64,000 nucleotides of DNA from Kitasatospora xanthocidica (GCF_014656195.1 NZ_BNBY01000006.1:94736-158735), one strand, 5' to 3'; counted from the first letter of the stretch, positions 49,142 to 57,842 are shown. Numbers and translations: made by a program. The notes: generated by a model not told the origin, from the letters alone.

Positions 49142-49897
49142 TCAGTTGTGCAGGAACCCCTCCAGGGCGGTGGCCAGGGCGACCGGCGCCTCGTACATCG
49201 GGTAGTGGCCGCTGCCGCCGAGCTCCTCCAGCTCCGCGTTCGGGTAGTGGGTGAGCCAGGTGCCGCGCATGACGTCGGCGGTGAGGGCGAGGTCGTGCTC
49301 GCCGACGATGACCTTGACCGGCACCGGGTTGCCGCTGATCCGCCGCTCCAGGTCGGCCGTCGCCCAGTCCCGGACGTAGCCGCCGAACGCCTCGGCGGTG
49401 GACAGCCGCAGGGACTGGTCGACCATCCGGTCCAGCCAGACCCGGCCGGCCCGCTGCCCGGTGACCAGGTCGAGGATCGCGAAGCGCTTCTCCCGGTCCC
49501 CGGCGGCGCCGTAGAACAGGGCCTCGCCGGCCTCGTCCAGCGGGTAGGCCCCGGCGGGCACCGGGGCCAGGCCGACCAGCTTGCGCACCCGCAGCGGCGC
49601 CTCGGCGAGCACCTGCTGGGCCGCCTTGCCGCCCATCGAGTGGCCGACCACCGAGAAGCGGTCCCAGCCGAGCTGGTCGGCCAGGGCGAGCGCGTCGGAG
49701 GCGATCTCGGCGAGCGTGTAGTCGCCGGTGACGTCCTTGCGCTCGCCGTAGCCGCGGTAGTCGAGGAAGGCGTAGCTGAAGGCGCCGCCGTCCAGGTAGT
49801 CGAGGAACGGGCCCCAGCCCGCGCTGGTGCCGAACCAGTCGTGCAGGACCAGGACGTGGTGGTCGCCGGTGCCGGTCAAGCGGTGAGGGATCGTCAT
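49142..49897 (-). CDS. Alpha/beta hydrolase
   Basis: The 251-residue alpha/beta hydrolase has the nucleophile elbow GHSMGG (FSVVGHSMGGKAAQQVL). The acid is probably in VIVGEHDLALT and the catalytic histidine in GGSGHYPMYEAP. The HDWFGTSAGWGPF segment holds the oxyanion-hole region. The length is standard. The substrate is unknown. It is transcribed separately from the NmrA-like gene, with a terminator between, and lies within the menaquinone region without a clear pathway link. Confidence 0.88.
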   Translation of the reverse strand: MTIPHRLTGTGDHHVLVLHDWFGTSAGWGPFLDYLDGGAFSYAFLDYRGYGERKDVTGDYTLAEIASDALALADQLGWDRFSVVGHSMGGKAAQQVLAEAPLRVRKLVGLAPVPAGAYPLDEAGEALFYGAAGDREKRFAILDLVTGQRAGRVWLDRMVDQSLRLSTAEAFGGYVRDWATADLERRISGNPVPVKVIVGEHDLALTADVMRGTWLTHYPNAELEELGGSGHYPMYEAPVALATALEGFLHN

Positions 49898-50068
49898 GCC
49901 CTCCGTCGTTCCCCGCGACCGGCCCGCCCGAACGGCCGGTTCGCGAAAGGTGCCGCGTGGTCGGTGCCGCCCATCCGTACGACGCGGGCCGGTGGAGCGT
50001 CTTCGCCGACCCGGCCGGGCATCCGTTCTGCTTGATCGGCCCTCCGCGCACAGGTAATTGACGAGTCG

Positions 50069-50785
50069 TCAGTCGAGGGCGAGGCGGTCGCCGACCCGGA
50101 GCCGGCCCGGGGTGGCGACCTCCGCGAGTGCGTCCAGCCGGCCGTCGTGGGCGTGCACGACGGCCTTGAGGATCTCGGGTGCGTGCGGCAGTCCCGGCTG
50201 CGGGGCGCCGCTCATCGCGCAGCGCTCGCTGGAGGTGACGAAGGCGAGCCGGGCGCTGTCCGGGGCCTCGCCGCGGGCCTGGCGGCCGAGCCAGGCGTCC
50301 TCGACGAACGGCGGGGTGCCGGGCGGGGTGCGCAGCACGATGTTGGGCCGGAACCTGCGCTCGTCGACGACGGCGAACGGGACGGCCTCGCGGACCCAGT
50401 CCAGGGTCGCGGTGGAGAGCACGCTGACCGGCAGCCGGTCGAAGTGCGAGACGGCGTCCTCGCGGGCCAGTTCGACGTCCTCGCGCTGGAGGTAGGCGCG
50501 CAGGAAGGCGGCCGGCCGCTCGACCGGGCGGCCGAGCGGGTCGAACAGCTCGGGACCGTCGATCCGGTGGCCGAGGCGGGCGGAGAGGCGGAGCAGGCCG
50601 TCCATCCGGCGGAAGCGCCGGGTGTTCTTGCCGGAACCGAGTCTTCCGGCCGCGTCGCGGACGGCGTAGAGGCGGTCGCCGGCCAGGCCGCGCCCGTCCA
50701 CCTCGACGGAGTCGAGCCGCTCGCCGCCGGTGGACTTCACGGGGTAGCGCCAGAGTCGCTCGATCACTCCGATGATCTCAGCCAT
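50069..50785 (-). CDS. MOSC-domain protein
   Basis: The 238-residue protein has an N-terminal beta-barrel segment (IERLWRYPVKSTGGERLDSV, GLAGDRLYAVRDAAG) and the MOSC core (RRFRPNIVLRTPPGT, ERCAMSGAPQPGLPHAP). MOSC proteins are molybdenum-cofactor sulphurase-like and handle sulphur or reduce N-hydroxylated compounds. The cysteine in SSERCAMSG is at the expected functional position. ATG 50785 is preferred over earlier in-frame codons. There is no obvious operon partner. Confidence 0.85.
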   Translation of the reverse strand: MAEIIGVIERLWRYPVKSTGGERLDSVEVDGRGLAGDRLYAVRDAAGRLGSGKNTRRFRRMDGLLRLSARLGHRIDGPELFDPLGRPVERPAAFLRAYLQREDVELAREDAVSHFDRLPVSVLSTATLDWVREAVPFAVVDERRFRPNIVLRTPPGTPPFVEDAWLGRQARGEAPDSARLAFVTSSERCAMSGAPQPGLPHAPEILKAVVHAHDGRLDALAEVATPGRLRVGDRLALD

Positions 50786-50860
50786 GGGCGGACAGCGTAC
50801 TGGCGCCACCGGGGGATGGTCTAGACCAAGTGCGGTGCCGGCGGGGGCCGTCGGCGCGGT

Positions 50861-51613
50861 TCAGCCCAGCCGGGCCACCGCCCGTACGGGGGCGCCGTCC
50901 GCCGCGACCAGCCGCAGCGGGAACAGCGAGACCTCCACCGGGCGGCCGGCCTCCTGCGCCGCCAGCAGCACCCGCAGGTCGGTCAGGTTCTCGGCGATCA
51001 CCCCGCCGCCCGGCGCCCCCAGCAGCACCCGGTGCGCGGCGAGCGAGGGCTCCTCGGCGGTGCCCTGGTCGTGCTCGTCGGTGAGATCGGCGAGCAGGGC
51101 GGCCACCGCCGGGTCGCCCGGGCCCGGGTCGGGGGTCGGATCGACGCTGAGCGCGTCCACCCCGACCGTCCGCACCCCGGCGGCCACGATCGCCTCGGCG
51201 GCCTCCGGGGTCAGGCTGGGGTGGGCGAGGTAGGCGTCGGTGCCCCAGTGCCTGGCCCAGCCGGTGGCCAGCAGCAGGACGGTGCCCTCGCCGGTGTCCG
51301 CGACCCGCTCCAGCGCGGGCGCCAGCAGGTCGGGGGTGACGGCCGCCCTGGGCTCCAGCCCGCGCAGGTCGGCGAGCACGGCCGGCCCGGTGAACCGCTC
51401 CAGCGGCAGCCCGTCCAGGGTCGGCCAGGTGACGTCCACGTGGTACGGCGCGTCCACGTGCGTCCCGGACTGCGAGCCGAGGTGCAGGGCCAGCACGTTC
51501 ACCCCGGCGGTGGCGGTGGTGAGCGCGGGCTCCAGCAGGACGGCCGGATCGCCGGGGTAGACCGGCATCGCGGTGGTCACCTGATGGGTGAGGTCGACGA
51601 GGGTCGCTGCCAT
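50861..51613 (-). CDS. Cyclase family protein (kynurenine formamidase-like)
   Basis: This 250-residue metal-dependent hydrolase of the cyclase/KynB family has the metal-binding signature HLGSQSGTHVDAPYHVD. Further histidine/glutamate ligands are probably in LVDLTHQVTTAMPVYPGDP and APGGGVIAENLTDLRVL. Related enzymes hydrolyse N-formylkynurenine or cyclic amides and esters; the substrate here is open. It is divergent from ubiX with 66 bases between starts. Confidence 0.85.
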   Translation of the reverse strand: MAATLVDLTHQVTTAMPVYPGDPAVLLEPALTTATAGVNVLALHLGSQSGTHVDAPYHVDVTWPTLDGLPLERFTGPAVLADLRGLEPRAAVTPDLLAPALERVADTGEGTVLLLATGWARHWGTDAYLAHPSLTPEAAEAIVAAGVRTVGVDALSVDPTPDPGPGDPAVAALLADLTDEHDQGTAEEPSLAAHRVLLGAPGGGVIAENLTDLRVLLAAQEAGRPVEVSLFPLRLVAADGAPVRAVARLG

Positions 51614-51679
51614 GCCCCCATCCTTCCAGGGGTGACCGCGGATGCGGCTCCGCCGGGGGAAGCCGGATAGAAATGCCCC

Positions 51680-52399
51680 ATGGGAACAGCGAAGCGTCAG
51701 CCGTGGGTGGTCGGGGTCTCGGGCGCGTCGGGGACGCCGTACGCGGCCTCGGTGATCCGGGGGCTGCTGGCCGCCGGTGAGGCGGTGGACCTGATCGTCA
51801 GCCGGGCCGCCCGGCTCACCATCCTGGACGAGACCGGGATCTCCTTCCGGGACGCCCACTGGCGCGCGGACCTGGCCGCCTGGCTGGGCTTCGAGGCCGC
51901 CGGGGCCTCCGGGGACACCGAGGACACCGAGGCCTCCGGGGGCGCCCTGGGCGACGTCCGCTACTGGCCCGCCGGGGACTTCGCGGCCGGCCCGTCCAGC
52001 GGCTCCTACCCGGCCAAGGGCATGCTGGTGGTGCCCGCGACCACCGGCGCGGTGGCCGGGATCGCGCTCGGCCTGAGCAAGGACCTGCTGCAGCGGGTCG
52101 CCAGTGTCACCCTGAAAGAGCGCCGCCCCCTGGTCGTGTGCGTGCGCGAGACGCCACTCAACGGGGTGACGTTGAAGCACCTGGTGGAACTCGACGCGCA
52201 GGGCGCGGTGGTCCTGCCCGCTTCGCCCGGCTTCTACGCCGGCGGCTCCACCGTGCGCGAACTCGTGGATTTCGTCGCGGGACGGGTGCTGGACGCCGTC
52301 GACGTGCCGCATTCCCTGTACCTGCGCTGGGAGGGGGAGTTGGGGGCCGCCGCCCGCCGGACCGACGCGAATGCGGCCGTACCACCTGAGGGGGAGTAA
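51680..52399 (+). CDS. ubiX: Flavin prenyltransferase UbiX
   Basis: UbiX makes the prenylated FMN cofactor that UbiD-type decarboxylases need, so it supports the UbiD-like enzyme encoded at 45799. The 239-residue protein has the FMN-binding GVSGASGTPYAASVIRGLL motif, the AGDFAAGPSSGSYPAKGML serine-rich loop, VPATTGAVAGIALGLSKDLL and the catalytic region KERRPLVVCVRETPLN. An acidic insert (GASGDTEDTEASGGALGD) sits near residue 75. An Lrp-type gene follows after about 120 bases. Confidence 0.93.
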   Translation: MGTAKRQPWVVGVSGASGTPYAASVIRGLLAAGEAVDLIVSRAARLTILDETGISFRDAHWRADLAAWLGFEAAGASGDTEDTEASGGALGDVRYWPAGDFAAGPSSGSYPAKGMLVVPATTGAVAGIALGLSKDLLQRVASVTLKERRPLVVCVRETPLNGVTLKHLVELDAQGAVVLPASPGFYAGGSTVRELVDFVAGRVLDAVDVPHSLYLRWEGELGAAARRTDANAAVPPEGE

Positions 52400-52433
52400 G
52401 GAGGCCGAGGGCGGGAGAGTATCTTCTCTGCGA

Positions 52434-52474
52434 TATCCGGGTCGGTCGGCGCACGGCGCCTTTGAATCCGGATA
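52434..52474. promoter_or_regulatory. Inverted repeat upstream of the Lrp-type gene
   Basis: TATCCGG (52434-52440) and CCGGATA (52468-52474) form a perfect inverted repeat with a 27-base spacer, ending 44 bases before the start at 52519. An autoregulatory Lrp/AsnC site is plausible. Confidence 0.4.
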
Positions 52475-52518
52475 ATGATCTGTGGGTCTGGAGAGGTTCG
52501 GAAGGACGCGGACGGTAT

Positions 52519-52977
52519 ATGGACACGGTGGACAGACAGCTCATCCAGGCGCTCCGGGAGAACGGCCGTGCGTCCTACGCCGAGCTGGGCCGGTTGGTCG
52601 GACTCTCCGGCCCGAGCGTCACGGACCGCATCAACCGCCTGGAGCAGGCCGGGGTCATCACGGGCTACCGCGCGACGGTCAACCCGGCCTCGCTCGGCTT
52701 CGGCGTCACGGCCCTGATCGGCCTCCAGCTGACGGACGCGGCCGACCACGAGGACGTCGCGTTCCGGCTGAAGGACCTCAACGAGGTCGAGGACTGCTGG
52801 TTCATCGCCGGCGACGACTCGTACATGCTCAAGGTCCGGGTGGCCGACGTGGCCGGCCTGGAGTCGGTGGTGAAGAGGATCTCGGGCACCAAGGGCGTAG
52901 CCCGGACCCGCACCACCGTCGTACTCTCCACGAAGTGGGAGAACCGGGTGAGCGAACTGCCTCCTGAAGGGGAATGA
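52519..52977 (+). CDS. Lrp/AsnC family transcriptional regulator
   Basis: The 152-residue protein has an N-terminal helix-turn-helix (QLIQALRENGRASYAELGRL, VGLSGPSVTDRINRLEQAGV) and a C-terminal RAM ligand domain (VTALIGLQLTDAADHEDVAF, SYMLKVRVADVAGLESVVK). Such proteins sense amino acids and form octamers. It is followed after three bases by a PLP-dependent threonine/serine dehydratase, a likely target or at least an operon partner. ATG 52519 starts right at the domain. Confidence 0.92.
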   Translation: MDTVDRQLIQALRENGRASYAELGRLVGLSGPSVTDRINRLEQAGVITGYRATVNPASLGFGVTALIGLQLTDAADHEDVAFRLKDLNEVEDCWFIAGDDSYMLKVRVADVAGLESVVKRISGTKGVARTRTTVVLSTKWENRVSELPPEGE

Positions 52978-52980
52978 CGC

Positions 52981-53943
52981 ATGGCACTGGTCGGCCTGGA
53001 GGAACTGAACGCCGCTCGGCAGCGGATCGCGGGGGTCGCCGTGCGCACCCCGCTGGTCCCCGCGCCCTGGGCGGCCGACGGGGACCGGCGGCTCTGGCTG
53101 AAGCCCGAGAACCTCCAGCCGACCGGGGCCTTCAAGACCCGCGGCGCCTACAACCGGCTGGCCGCGCTCACCGCGGACGAACGGGCCCGCGGCGTGGTCG
53201 CCCAGTCCAGCGGCAACCACGCCCAGGCGGTGGCGTACGCGGCGGAGCTGCTCGGCATCAAGGCCGTCATCGTGATGCCGGACACCTCGCCGCGGGTCAA
53301 GGTCGAGAACACCCGGGCGTTCGGCGCCGAGGTGATCCTGGTCGGCCCGGACGAGCGGGACACCGTGCCCGGCGAGCTCGCCGAGAAGCACGGCTACGTC
53401 TGGGTGCCGCCGTACGACGACCCGTTCATCATCGCGGGCCAGGGCACGGTGGGCCTGGAGATCGCCGAGGACGCCCCGGCCGGGCTGGACACCGTCCTGG
53501 TGCCGGTCAGCGGCGGCGGGCTGATCGGCGGCACGGCCGCCGCGCTCAAGCTCACCCGCCCCGGCATCCGGGTGATCGGCGTCGAGCCCGAGCTGGCCGC
53601 CGACGCCCGGGACAGCCTGCGGGCCGGCCGCCGGCTCGCCTGGCCGGTCGCCGACACCTACCGCACCATCGCGGACGGCCTGCGCACCCCGTCCGTCGGC
53701 GTGCTGCCGTACGAGCACATCACCGCCTACGTGGACGACATCGTCACCGTCACCGAGGACGAGATCCGCGCCACCGTCGCCCTGCTGGCCCGCCGCGGCC
53801 GGCTGGTCGCCGAGCCCTCCGGGGCGGTCGCCCCGGCCGCCTACTTCCACCGCGCCGCCGAAACCGGGGGCCAGGAGGTGGCGGCCGTGGTCAGCGGCGG
53901 GAACATCGAACCCACACTGCTCGCGGAGCTGCTGACCACATAG
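52981..53943 (+). CDS. PLP-dependent threonine/serine dehydratase
   Basis: The 320-residue enzyme is of fold-type II. The PLP lysine is in NLQPTGAFKTRGAYNRL, the substrate loop is SSGNHAQAVAYAAELLG, and the glycine-rich phosphate loop is VPVSGGGLIGGTAAAL. It lacks the C-terminal ACT-like domain of biosynthetic IlvA, so it is a catabolic-type threonine/serine dehydratase or a serine racemase-like enzyme. It is cotranscribed with the Lrp-type regulator, and mqnE follows after about 50 bases. Confidence 0.9.
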   Translation: MALVGLEELNAARQRIAGVAVRTPLVPAPWAADGDRRLWLKPENLQPTGAFKTRGAYNRLAALTADERARGVVAQSSGNHAQAVAYAAELLGIKAVIVMPDTSPRVKVENTRAFGAEVILVGPDERDTVPGELAEKHGYVWVPPYDDPFIIAGQGTVGLEIAEDAPAGLDTVLVPVSGGGLIGGTAAALKLTRPGIRVIGVEPELAADARDSLRAGRRLAWPVADTYRTIADGLRTPSVGVLPYEHITAYVDDIVTVTEDEIRATVALLARRGRLVAEPSGAVAPAAYFHRAAETGGQEVAAVVSGGNIEPTLLAELLTT

Positions 53944-53995
53944 GCGTACGCTCGTTCCGGCAAGGAATCGAATGTCGGAGGAGGCGGGGCACCGC

Positions 53996-55159
53996 ATGGA
54001 CGCAGGACTCAAGCGCGAGCTGGAGGCGAAGGTCTACGCGGGTGAGCGGCTGACCCGCGAGGACGGGATCGCGCTCTACGAGAGCGACGACCTGGCCTGG
54101 CTGGGCGGACTGGCCCACCACGTGCGGACCAGGAAGAACGGCGACGTCGTCCACTTCAACGTCAACCGTCACCTCAACATGACCAACGTGTGCAACGCGT
54201 CCTGCGCGTACTGCTCGTTCCAGCGCAAGCCGGGCGAGAAGGACGCCTACACGATGCGCATCGAGGAGGCCGTCCGCCTCGCCAAGGCGATGGAGGTCGA
54301 CTCCCTCACCGAGCTGCACATCGTCAACGGTCTGCACCCGACCCTGCCGTGGCGCTACTACCCGCGCTCGCTGCGGGAGCTCAAGGCGGCGCTGCCGAAC
54401 GTCTCGCTGAAGGCCTTCACCGCCACCGAGATCCACTGGTTCGAGAAGATCAGCGGGCTGCCCGCCGACGAGATCCTGGACGAGCTGATCGACGCCGGCC
54501 TGGAGTCGCTGACCGGCGGTGGCGCGGAGATCTTCGACTGGGAGGTCCGCCAGCACATCGTCGACCACGACACCCACTGGGAGGACTGGTCGCGGATCCA
54601 CCGCCTCGCGCACGCCAAGGGCCTCAAGACGCCCGCCACCATGCTGTACGGCCACATCGAGGAGCCCCGCCACCGGGTGGACCACGTGCTGCGGCTGCGC
54701 GAGCTGCAGGACGAGACCGGCGGCTTCCAGGTCTTCATCCCGCTGCGCTACCAGCACGACTTCCACGACTCCAAGGACGGCGTCGTGCGCAACAAGCTGA
54801 TGGCCCGCACGGAGATGGCCACCGGCGCCGAGGCGCTGAAGACCTTCGCGGTCTCCCGGCTGCTCTTCGACAACGTCCCGCACGTCAAGGTCTTCTGGGT
54901 GATGCACGGCGTCACCACCGCGCAGCTGGCGCTCAGCCACGGCGCGGACGACATGGACGGCTCGGTGGTCGAGTACAAGATCACCCACGACGCGGACAAC
55001 TTCGGCACCCCGAACAAGCTCGGCCGCGACGACCTGCTCGGCCTGATCCGCGACGCCGGCTTCCGCCCGGTCGAGCGCAACACCCGCTACGAGATCATCC
55101 GCGAGTACGAGGGCCCGGACCCGATGCGCCGCGAGTCCCCGCAGGCCATGCGCCTCTGA
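53996..55159 (+). CDS. mqnE: Aminofutalosine synthase MqnE
   Basis: This 387-residue radical-SAM enzyme joins chorismate-derived 3-enolpyruvylbenzoate to SAM to form aminofutalosine, the first radical step of the futalosine menaquinone route. The iron-sulphur cluster motif is NVCNASCAYCSFQRKPGEK (CxxxCxxC). Other conserved blocks are TELHIVNGLHPTLPWRYYP, AFTATEIHWFEKISG and VFIPLRYQHDFHDS. ATG 53996 is chosen because GGAGGAGG lies upstream at good spacing; ATG 53972 is also in frame. A terminator follows. Confidence 0.95.
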   Translation: MDAGLKRELEAKVYAGERLTREDGIALYESDDLAWLGGLAHHVRTRKNGDVVHFNVNRHLNMTNVCNASCAYCSFQRKPGEKDAYTMRIEEAVRLAKAMEVDSLTELHIVNGLHPTLPWRYYPRSLRELKAALPNVSLKAFTATEIHWFEKISGLPADEILDELIDAGLESLTGGGAEIFDWEVRQHIVDHDTHWEDWSRIHRLAHAKGLKTPATMLYGHIEEPRHRVDHVLRLRELQDETGGFQVFIPLRYQHDFHDSKDGVVRNKLMARTEMATGAEALKTFAVSRLLFDNVPHVKVFWVMHGVTTAQLALSHGADDMDGSVVEYKITHDADNFGTPNKLGRDDLLGLIRDAGFRPVERNTRYEIIREYEGPDPMRRESPQAMRL

Positions 55160-55184
55160 CCGAGGCTACGGCCAGCGCACTTCC

Positions 55185-55218
55185 CCGCCGCCCGGCCGCT
55201 CGCCGGCCCGGGCGGCGG
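55185..55218 (+). terminator. Terminator hairpin of mqnE
   Basis: An 11-bp stem (55185-55195 with 55208-55218) lies 25 bases past the mqnE stop codon. Confidence 0.7.
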
Positions 55219-55286
55219 TTGCCTTCACGGCCTCCGCACGTGACCCGGGTTTACCAACGGGTACGGCGTTTGGCAGGATCGACGGC

Positions 55287-56657
55287 ATGTCCGGTTCTCA
55301 TCGCGCCACCGAGTACCCGCCGTACGAGCCGACGCGGGAGCCGGTGTACGGGGTGCCGCAGCAGTCGCCCGGGGCGCCGTACGGCACGTACGAGCCGTAC
55401 CCGCAGCCGGCCGGGCAGGCGTACGCGCAGCCGGGCGGGCAGGAGTACGACCAGGGCGTGTACCAGTCGTACGAGCCGTACGGGCAGGGCTACGAACAGG
55501 GCTACGGGCAGCCCCACGAGCAGGCGTACGAGCAGTCGTACGGTCAGCCGCACGGGTCGTCGTACGAGCAGGCCCCGGCCGGGCCGGCGTACCAGCAGCC
55601 GGCCGGGCAGTCGTACGAGCAGGCCCCTGACGGGTACTTCGAGGTGTACGACCAGCCGTTCGGGGCGTACGAGGCCGTGCCGGAGCCCGTCGGCCAGGAG
55701 CCGGCGCCCGAGCCGCTCGACCCCGAGGTGTTCGCCCCCGAGCCGCTCGCCCCCGTGGTGCCCCTCGCCGCCCCCGTCGAGGGCGGCCGGGCCGCCGCCC
55801 GGGGCCGGCGGCGCAAGGTGAAGCAGAAACGTCACGGCAAGGCCGTGATGGCCGGAACCGCCCTGCTGGTCGCGGCCACCGCCGGCTGGTACGCCGTCGG
55901 CCAGGACGGCGCCAAGCCCGGACTCACCGCCGCTGACGGCCCCGGCCCGGAAGGCGTCAGCAAGCCCGACCAGCCCACCCCGGTCCCCGCCGCCGTCCAG
56001 GCCGCCGCCGACCGGCAGGCCGCGCCCCAGACCGCCGCCCGCGGCGAGGCCCGCCCGGACGCCTCGGTGGCCGCGATACCCGGCCTCGGCGCCGCCTTCA
56101 CCGCCAAGATCCCCACCGAGACCACCCAGGTTGTGGTCGCCTCCGGCGCGGACAAGAACACCGACAAGAACACCGTCGTGCTCTGGACCCGCACCCCCGA
56201 GGGCCGCTGGCTGGCCGGCGAGACCTGGCAGGGCCACAACGGCAAGAACGGCTGGACCGCCGACCACAACGAGGGCGACCTGCGCAGCCCGATCGGCGTC
56301 TTCAGCCTCACCGACGCGGGCGGCCGCAAGGCCGACCCCGGCAGCAAGCTCCCGTACGACAAGGACCCGAGCTTCGTGGTCTCCGGCACCGGCTTCTTCG
56401 GCGACCAGCTGGCCGGCTCCTTCGACTACGTGGTCGCGATCAACTACAACCGGGTCGCCGGGAACTCCCCGCTCGACGCGCGCCGCCCGATGGGCTCCAA
56501 GAAGGGCGGCGGCATCTGGCTCCACGTGGACCACGACGGCCCCACCCACGGCTGCGTGTCGATCCCCGAGGACAAGATGGCCCAGCTGATCCGTACCCTG
56601 GACCCGGCGGCCCACCCCGTCATCGTGATGGGCGACACGGCCACCCTCGCCGCCTGA
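55287..56657 (+). CDS. L,D-transpeptidase with Tyr/Gln-rich disordered N-terminus
   Basis: The 456-residue membrane-anchored protein has a low-complexity N-terminal region (residues 1-130) with 21 tyrosines in Y-(G/E)-Q-P style repeats such as QGYEQGYGQPHEQAYEQS. An acidic Pro stretch follows, then an Arg/Lys-rich stop (about 172-184) and one membrane segment (about 186-204). The extracellular part ends in a YkuD L,D-transpeptidase domain with the catalytic histidines and cysteine in WLHVDHDGPTHGCVSIPE (Cys423). L,D-transpeptidases make 3-3 peptidoglycan cross-links. The N-terminus is predicted to be cytoplasmic. Confidence 0.88.
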   Translation: MSGSHRATEYPPYEPTREPVYGVPQQSPGAPYGTYEPYPQPAGQAYAQPGGQEYDQGVYQSYEPYGQGYEQGYGQPHEQAYEQSYGQPHGSSYEQAPAGPAYQQPAGQSYEQAPDGYFEVYDQPFGAYEAVPEPVGQEPAPEPLDPEVFAPEPLAPVVPLAAPVEGGRAAARGRRRKVKQKRHGKAVMAGTALLVAATAGWYAVGQDGAKPGLTAADGPGPEGVSKPDQPTPVPAAVQAAADRQAAPQTAARGEARPDASVAAIPGLGAAFTAKIPTETTQVVVASGADKNTDKNTVVLWTRTPEGRWLAGETWQGHNGKNGWTADHNEGDLRSPIGVFSLTDAGGRKADPGSKLPYDKDPSFVVSGTGFFGDQLAGSFDYVVAINYNRVAGNSPLDARRPMGSKKGGGIWLHVDHDGPTHGCVSIPEDKMAQLIRTLDPAAHPVIVMGDTATLAA

Positions 56658-56773
56658 CCCGGGAACGACCCGGGCCCCCCAAGGCCCCTTGTCGACCCCC
56701 TACAGATCATGAGCACGGATCCTGTCGCCGGTCGTGCCCGGCTGACCAGCGGGTAACCCGGTTCCATGGCAAC

Positions 56774-57718
56774 ATGAGCGGTTCGCGCATTGTGGCACTC
56801 GGGCACTACCAGCCCCCCAAGGTCCTCAGCAACGACGACCTGGCGGCGCTCGTCGACACCGACGACGAGTGGATCCGTACCCGGGTGGGCATCCGGACCC
56901 GGCACATCGCCGAGGGCGAGACCCTCGTCGACCTCGCGGCCGAGGCCGCGCAGAAGGCGCTCGCCAACAGCGGCCGGACGGCGGAGGAGATCGACCTCGT
57001 CGTGGTCGCCACCTGCACCGCGATCGAGCGCAGCCCCAACACGGCCGCCGCCGTGGCCGCCCGGCTCGGCGTGCGCTCGCCCGCCGCGTACGACATCAAC
57101 ACGGTCTGCTCCGGCTTCTCGTACGCCCTGGCCACCGCCGACCACGCGATCCGGGCCGGCGCGGCCCGCCGCGCGCTGGTGATCGGCGCCGAGCGGATGT
57201 CCGACACGCTCGACTGGACCGACCGCTCCACCTGCGTGATCTTCGGCGACGGCGCGGGCGCCGCAGTGGTCGAGGCCCAGGAGGACGATGCCGAGCCCGG
57301 CATCGGGCCGGTGGTCTGGGGCTCCGAGCCGGAGAAGGGCGACGCCGTGGTGATCACCGGCTGGGACCCGGTGATCAGCCAGAAGGGCCAGTCGGTGTTC
57401 CGCTGGGCCACCACCCAGCTCGCCCCGCTGGCCCGTGAGGCCTGCGAGCGGGCCGGGATCGACCCGGCCGAGCTGAAGGGCTTCGTCCCGCACCAGGCCA
57501 ATCTGCGGATCATCGACGCGATCGCCAAGAAGCTGGGCCTCGCCGACGCGGTGGTGGCCCGGGACGTGGTCGACTCCGGCAACACCTCGGCCGCCTCGAT
57601 CCCGCTGGCCTTCTCCAAGCTCGTCGAACGCGGCGAGCTCTCGCCCGGCGACCCGGTCCTCCTCTTCGGCTTCGGCGGCGGCCTGGCCTACGCCGGCCAG
57701 GTCGTGCGCTGTCCCTGA
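56774..57718 (+). CDS. fabH: 3-oxoacyl-ACP synthase III (KAS III)
   Basis: The 314-residue condensing enzyme has the full FabH triad: Cys112 (NTVCSGFSYAL), His240 (GFVPHQANLRI) and Asn270 (DSGNTSAASIP). It starts fatty-acid chains from acetyl- or branched acyl-CoA and malonyl-ACP. It is alone here rather than in a fabD-fabH-acpP-fabF operon, so it may be a secondary KAS III or serve a special product. The dispersed repeat (copy C) starts directly after its stop codon. Confidence 0.93.
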   Translation: MSGSRIVALGHYQPPKVLSNDDLAALVDTDDEWIRTRVGIRTRHIAEGETLVDLAAEAAQKALANSGRTAEEIDLVVVATCTAIERSPNTAAAVAARLGVRSPAAYDINTVCSGFSYALATADHAIRAGAARRALVIGAERMSDTLDWTDRSTCVIFGDGAGAAVVEAQEDDAEPGIGPVVWGSEPEKGDAVVITGWDPVISQKGQSVFRWATTQLAPLAREACERAGIDPAELKGFVPHQANLRIIDAIAKKLGLADAVVARDVVDSGNTSAASIPLAFSKLVERGELSPGDPVLLFGFGGGLAYAGQVVRCP

Positions 57719-57842
57719 TTCGCCCACTCGCCTCCGGGCCGCTCAGACCCGGCGCCGACGGTCGGCGCTCCAAGGCCCTCGTCCCTCGGACCTCCTCGCT
57801 TCTCCCTTTCGGCACCGGCGCGGCCCTTCGGCTCGGGGCGGG
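57719..57842 (+). repeat. Dispersed intergenic repeat, copy C
   Basis: The element begins immediately after the fabH stop (TTCGCCCACTCGCCTCC). It matches copies A (13553-13673, inverted) and B (21050-21174) over about 120 bases with few differences and no large gaps. The shared features are the hairpin GCGCCGACGGTCGGCGC and the block CTTCTCCCTTTCGGCACCGG. Confidence 0.88.

Noticed and set aside
55330..55690. Repetitive TACGAGCAG-type DNA as a possible CRISPR or satellite array
   Set aside because: The repeats are irregular and in frame within a good coding sequence. They encode the Tyr/Gln-rich region of the transpeptidase.
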